From positions 124,001 to 188,000 of the forward strand of contig CAVSNJ010000026.1 in NCBI GenBank assembly GCA_963729295.1: DNA of 64,000 nucleotides, read 5' to 3'. The position numbers and the translations under genes are program-made. This document shows, piece by piece, positions 62,181-64,000 of the stretch. Under the pieces are notes generated by a model, which made no database searches, had not been told where the DNA came from, and saw nothing but the letters and a program-made list of their open reading frames with translations. The first letter of the stretch is position 1. Every line of letters starts with the position of its first letter. Origin of the DNA: DATJLY01 sp963729295 (GTDB taxonomy: Bacteria > Pseudomonadota > Alphaproteobacteria > ATCC43930 > CGMCC-115725).

Positions 62181-62834
62181 ATGACGGACACGGTAGCGCC
62201 GGGGCCGCACGGCGCGCACGATGACGACGGCGAGACCCGCCGCGACTTCTTCACCCTTGCCGCCACCGCCGTTGCCACCGTCGGCGCCGCCTGCGCCGTC
62301 TGGCCGCTCGTCAGCAGCATGGAGCCATCCGAGGACGTGCTCGCGGCCGGCGCGCCGATCGATGTCGACATCTCGAAGATCGAGCCGGGGCAGCAGATCG
62401 TCGTGCTGTGGCGCTCGCACCCGGTGTTCATCGCGCACCGCACCGCGGACGAGCTGAAAGTGCTGCAGGACCCGAAGGAGAACGATCAGCTCCGCGACCC
62501 CGATTCGAACGTGCTGCAGCAGCCCGACTACGCCAAGAACTGGCATCGCTCGGTCAAGCCCGAATACCTCGTCGTCGTCGGCATCTGCACGCATCTGGGC
62601 TGCATCCCGGAATTCCAGCCGCAACCGGGCAGCGAGGGACCGGGCTGGCAGGGCGGATATTTCTGCCCGTGCCACGGCTCGCGCTACGACCTCGCGGCGC
62701 GCGTGTTCGAGGGCGTGCCGGCGCCATATAACCTGCCGGTACCGCCGCACCATTTCCTGAGCGACACCATGATCCGCGTCGGCGAGAACCCGCCGGACTC
62801 GACCTTCGATCTGAACGACGTCGAGCAGATCTAG
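62181..62834 (+). CDS. petA: Ubiquinol-cytochrome c reductase Rieske iron-sulfur subunit
   Basis: The 217-residue subunit of the bc1 complex has an N-terminal anchor with a twin-arginine-like RRDFFTLAATAVATVGAACAVWPLV, and the Rieske cluster ligands C-THLG-C and CPCHGS. It passes electrons from ubiquinol to cytochrome c1 on the periplasmic face. ATG 62181 fits; an upstream ATG at 62136 would precede the export signal. It is followed by petB after ten bases. Confidence 0.97.
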   Translation: MTDTVAPGPHGAHDDDGETRRDFFTLAATAVATVGAACAVWPLVSSMEPSEDVLAAGAPIDVDISKIEPGQQIVVLWRSHPVFIAHRTADELKVLQDPKENDQLRDPDSNVLQQPDYAKNWHRSVKPEYLVVVGICTHLGCIPEFQPQPGSEGPGWQGGYFCPCHGSRYDLAARVFEGVPAPYNLPVPPHHFLSDTMIRVGENPPDSTFDLNDVEQI

Positions 62835-62844
62835 GGAGCGCGCC

Positions 62845-64000
62845 ATGGCGGAAGCGAAATCCCAGAACAAGCTCGTCGCGTGGATCGACTACCGGCTGCC
62901 GGTCTTCGCCTACATGAAGCACGAGCTCTACGAGTATCCGACGCCGCGCAACCTCTCCTACTGGTGGAACTTCGGCTCGCTCGCCGGCATCACGCTCGTC
63001 ATCATGATCGTCACCGGCATCATCCTGGCGATGCAGTACACGCCCAACACGGCGATGGCATTCGATTCGGTCGAGCGCATCATGCGCGACGTGCGCTGGG
63101 GCTGGCTCATCCGCTACATCCACATGAACGGCGCGTCATTCTTCTTCATCGTCACCTACATCCACGTGTTCCGCGGCATGTATTTCGGCTCCTACAAATA
63201 TCCGCGCGAGCTGTTGTGGATGCTCGGCGTCGTGATCCTGCTCCTGATGATGGCGACGGCCTTCATGGGCTATGTGCTGCCGTGGGGGCAGATGAGCTAT
63301 TGGGGCGCCACCGTCATCACCAACCTGTTCGGCGCCTTCCCCGGCGTCGGCAACGCCATCGTGACCTGGCTGTGGGGCGGCTTCGCGGTCGGCAACCCGA
63401 CCTTGAACCGGTTCTTCTCGCTCCACTACCTGCTGCCGTTCATCATCGTCGGCGTGGTGATGCTGCACCTCCTCGCGCTGCATCAGCACGGCTCGAACAA
63501 TCCGCTCGGCATCGACCGCAAGGGGCCGCAGGATTCGATCCCGTTCCATCCCTACTACACGATCAAGGACACGTTCGGACTTTCGGTCTATCTGCTGATC
63601 TTCGCCGCGATCGTGTTCTACTGGCCCAATCTTTTGGGCGATCCGCAGAACTACATCCCGGCGAATCCGCTCCAGACGCCGCCCGAGATCGTGCCGGAAT
63701 GGTACTTCCTGCCGTACTACGCGATCCTGCGCTCGATCCCGTCGAAGCTGATCGGCGTCTGCGCCATGTTCGGCTCGATCCTGACGCTGTTCCTGCTGCC
63801 GTGGCTCGACACCTCGCCGGTCCGGAGCTCGTTCTTCCGGCCGGTTTTCAAGTGGGTGTTCTGGCTCCTGGTGATCGACGCCATCGTGCTCGGCGTTGTC
63901 GGCGCGCACCGGCCGGAAGGCATGTGGATCGTCATCGGCCGCATCTGCACCTTCTACTATTTCCTGCACTTCTACATTCTCGTGCCGCTGATCGGGAAAT
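62845..64000 (+). CDS. petB: Cytochrome b of the bc1 complex, N-terminal part (runs off the window)
   Basis: ATG 62845 opens a frame with no stop before 64000: MAEAKSQNKLVAWIDYRLPV, then YPTPRNLSYWWNFGSL, IRYIHMNGASFFFIVTYIHVFRG (heme-ligand histidines), LPWGQMSYWGATVITNLF, and P-E-W-Y at about 63694 (the ubiquinol-oxidation Qo motif). At least 385 codons are visible of an expected 400-plus. It is the second gene of petABC; petC should follow just outside. Confidence 0.97.
   Translation, partial: MAEAKSQNKLVAWIDYRLPVFAYMKHELYEYPTPRNLSYWWNFGSLAGITLVIMIVTGIILAMQYTPNTAMAFDSVERIMRDVRWGWLIRYIHMNGASFFFIVTYIHVFRGMYFGSYKYPRELLWMLGVVILLLMMATAFMGYVLPWGQMSYWGATVITNLFGAFPGVGNAIVTWLWGGFAVGNPTLNRFFSLHYLLPFIIVGVVMLHLLALHQHGSNNPLGIDRKGPQDSIPFHPYYTIKDTFGLSVYLLIFAAIVFYWPNLLGDPQNYIPANPLQTPPEIVPEWYFLPYYAILRSIPSKLIGVCAMFGSILTLFLLPWLDTSPVRSSFFRPVFKWVFWLLVIDAIVLGVVGAHRPEGMWIVIGRICTFYYFLHFYILVPLIGK

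Noticed and set aside
63136..63969. 277-codon frame antisense to petB
   Set aside because: Cytochrome b is unmistakable on the other strand, although its frame has no stop inside the window.

Overview
The window is GC-rich, densely packed DNA with many 4-8 base start/stop overlaps and a chromosomal gene set typical of Alphaproteobacteria. Evidence for that placement includes the M16 peptidase-GNAT neighbourhood, thrB-rnhA-peroxiredoxin, the trmL-hemF operon divergent from petA-petB, an MlaEFD operon with a STAS-fused permease, the DUF1285-Nudix-DUF6111-cca order, and three families of small palindromic intergenic repeats. A Rhodospirillales-like lineage is the best guess; the genus cannot be told from the sequence. 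No rRNA, tRNA, CRISPR array, transposase or phage gene was seen.

Layout. 0-14 kb: housekeeping and small-molecule enzymes (M16 peptidase, GNAT, pentapeptide protein, FAH-family hydrolase, VanA-like Rieske oxygenase, YqgE, DsbD, peroxiredoxin, rnhA, thrB, a lipoprotein, a fluoroacetate-dehalogenase-like hydrolase, a frameshifted LivK-type binding protein, a KirBac channel). 14.5-26.5 kb: a polyamine ABC transporter (potF, frameshifted potG, potH, and potI 8 kb away) that surrounds a Lig/Exo/Lhr/MPE DNA-repair cluster and several small secreted-protein genes. 26.5-31.4 kb: apt and the MlaE-MlaF-MlaD-lipoprotein operon with an uncharacterised last gene. 31.4-36.6 kb: a proline-rich AAA ATPase, a FAD monooxygenase and two tandem secreted paralogues. 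36.7-41.2 kb: prfC, a flavin monooxygenase, and the psd-pssA phospholipid operon. 41.3-43.3 kb: a lower-GC type II restriction-modification island. 43.4-50.1 kb: a leftward MoxR-DUF58-BatA-like operon. 50.3-58.6 kb: DUF1285, Nudix, DUF6111, cca and chrA, interrupted by secreted proteins; three NitT/TauT-type binding proteins lie here without permease or ATPase partners. 58.6-64 kb: a cupin, a Baeyer-Villiger-type monooxygenase, hemF, trmL, petA and the start of petB.

How the genes work together. The strongest functional units are the polyamine importer, the four-enzyme DNA-repair set, the retrograde phospholipid (Mla) system, phosphatidylethanolamine synthesis (psd-pssA), the MoxR chaperone operon and the cytochrome bc1 genes. 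The most unusual features are the repair cluster lodged inside the pot operon with potI overlapping the MPE nuclease gene, a pair of small secreted paralogues of unknown family inside that insertion, an R-M island whose nuclease I cannot assign to a named family, and two independent single-base frameshifts in ABC transporter genes. The frameshifts may be real decay or assembly errors.
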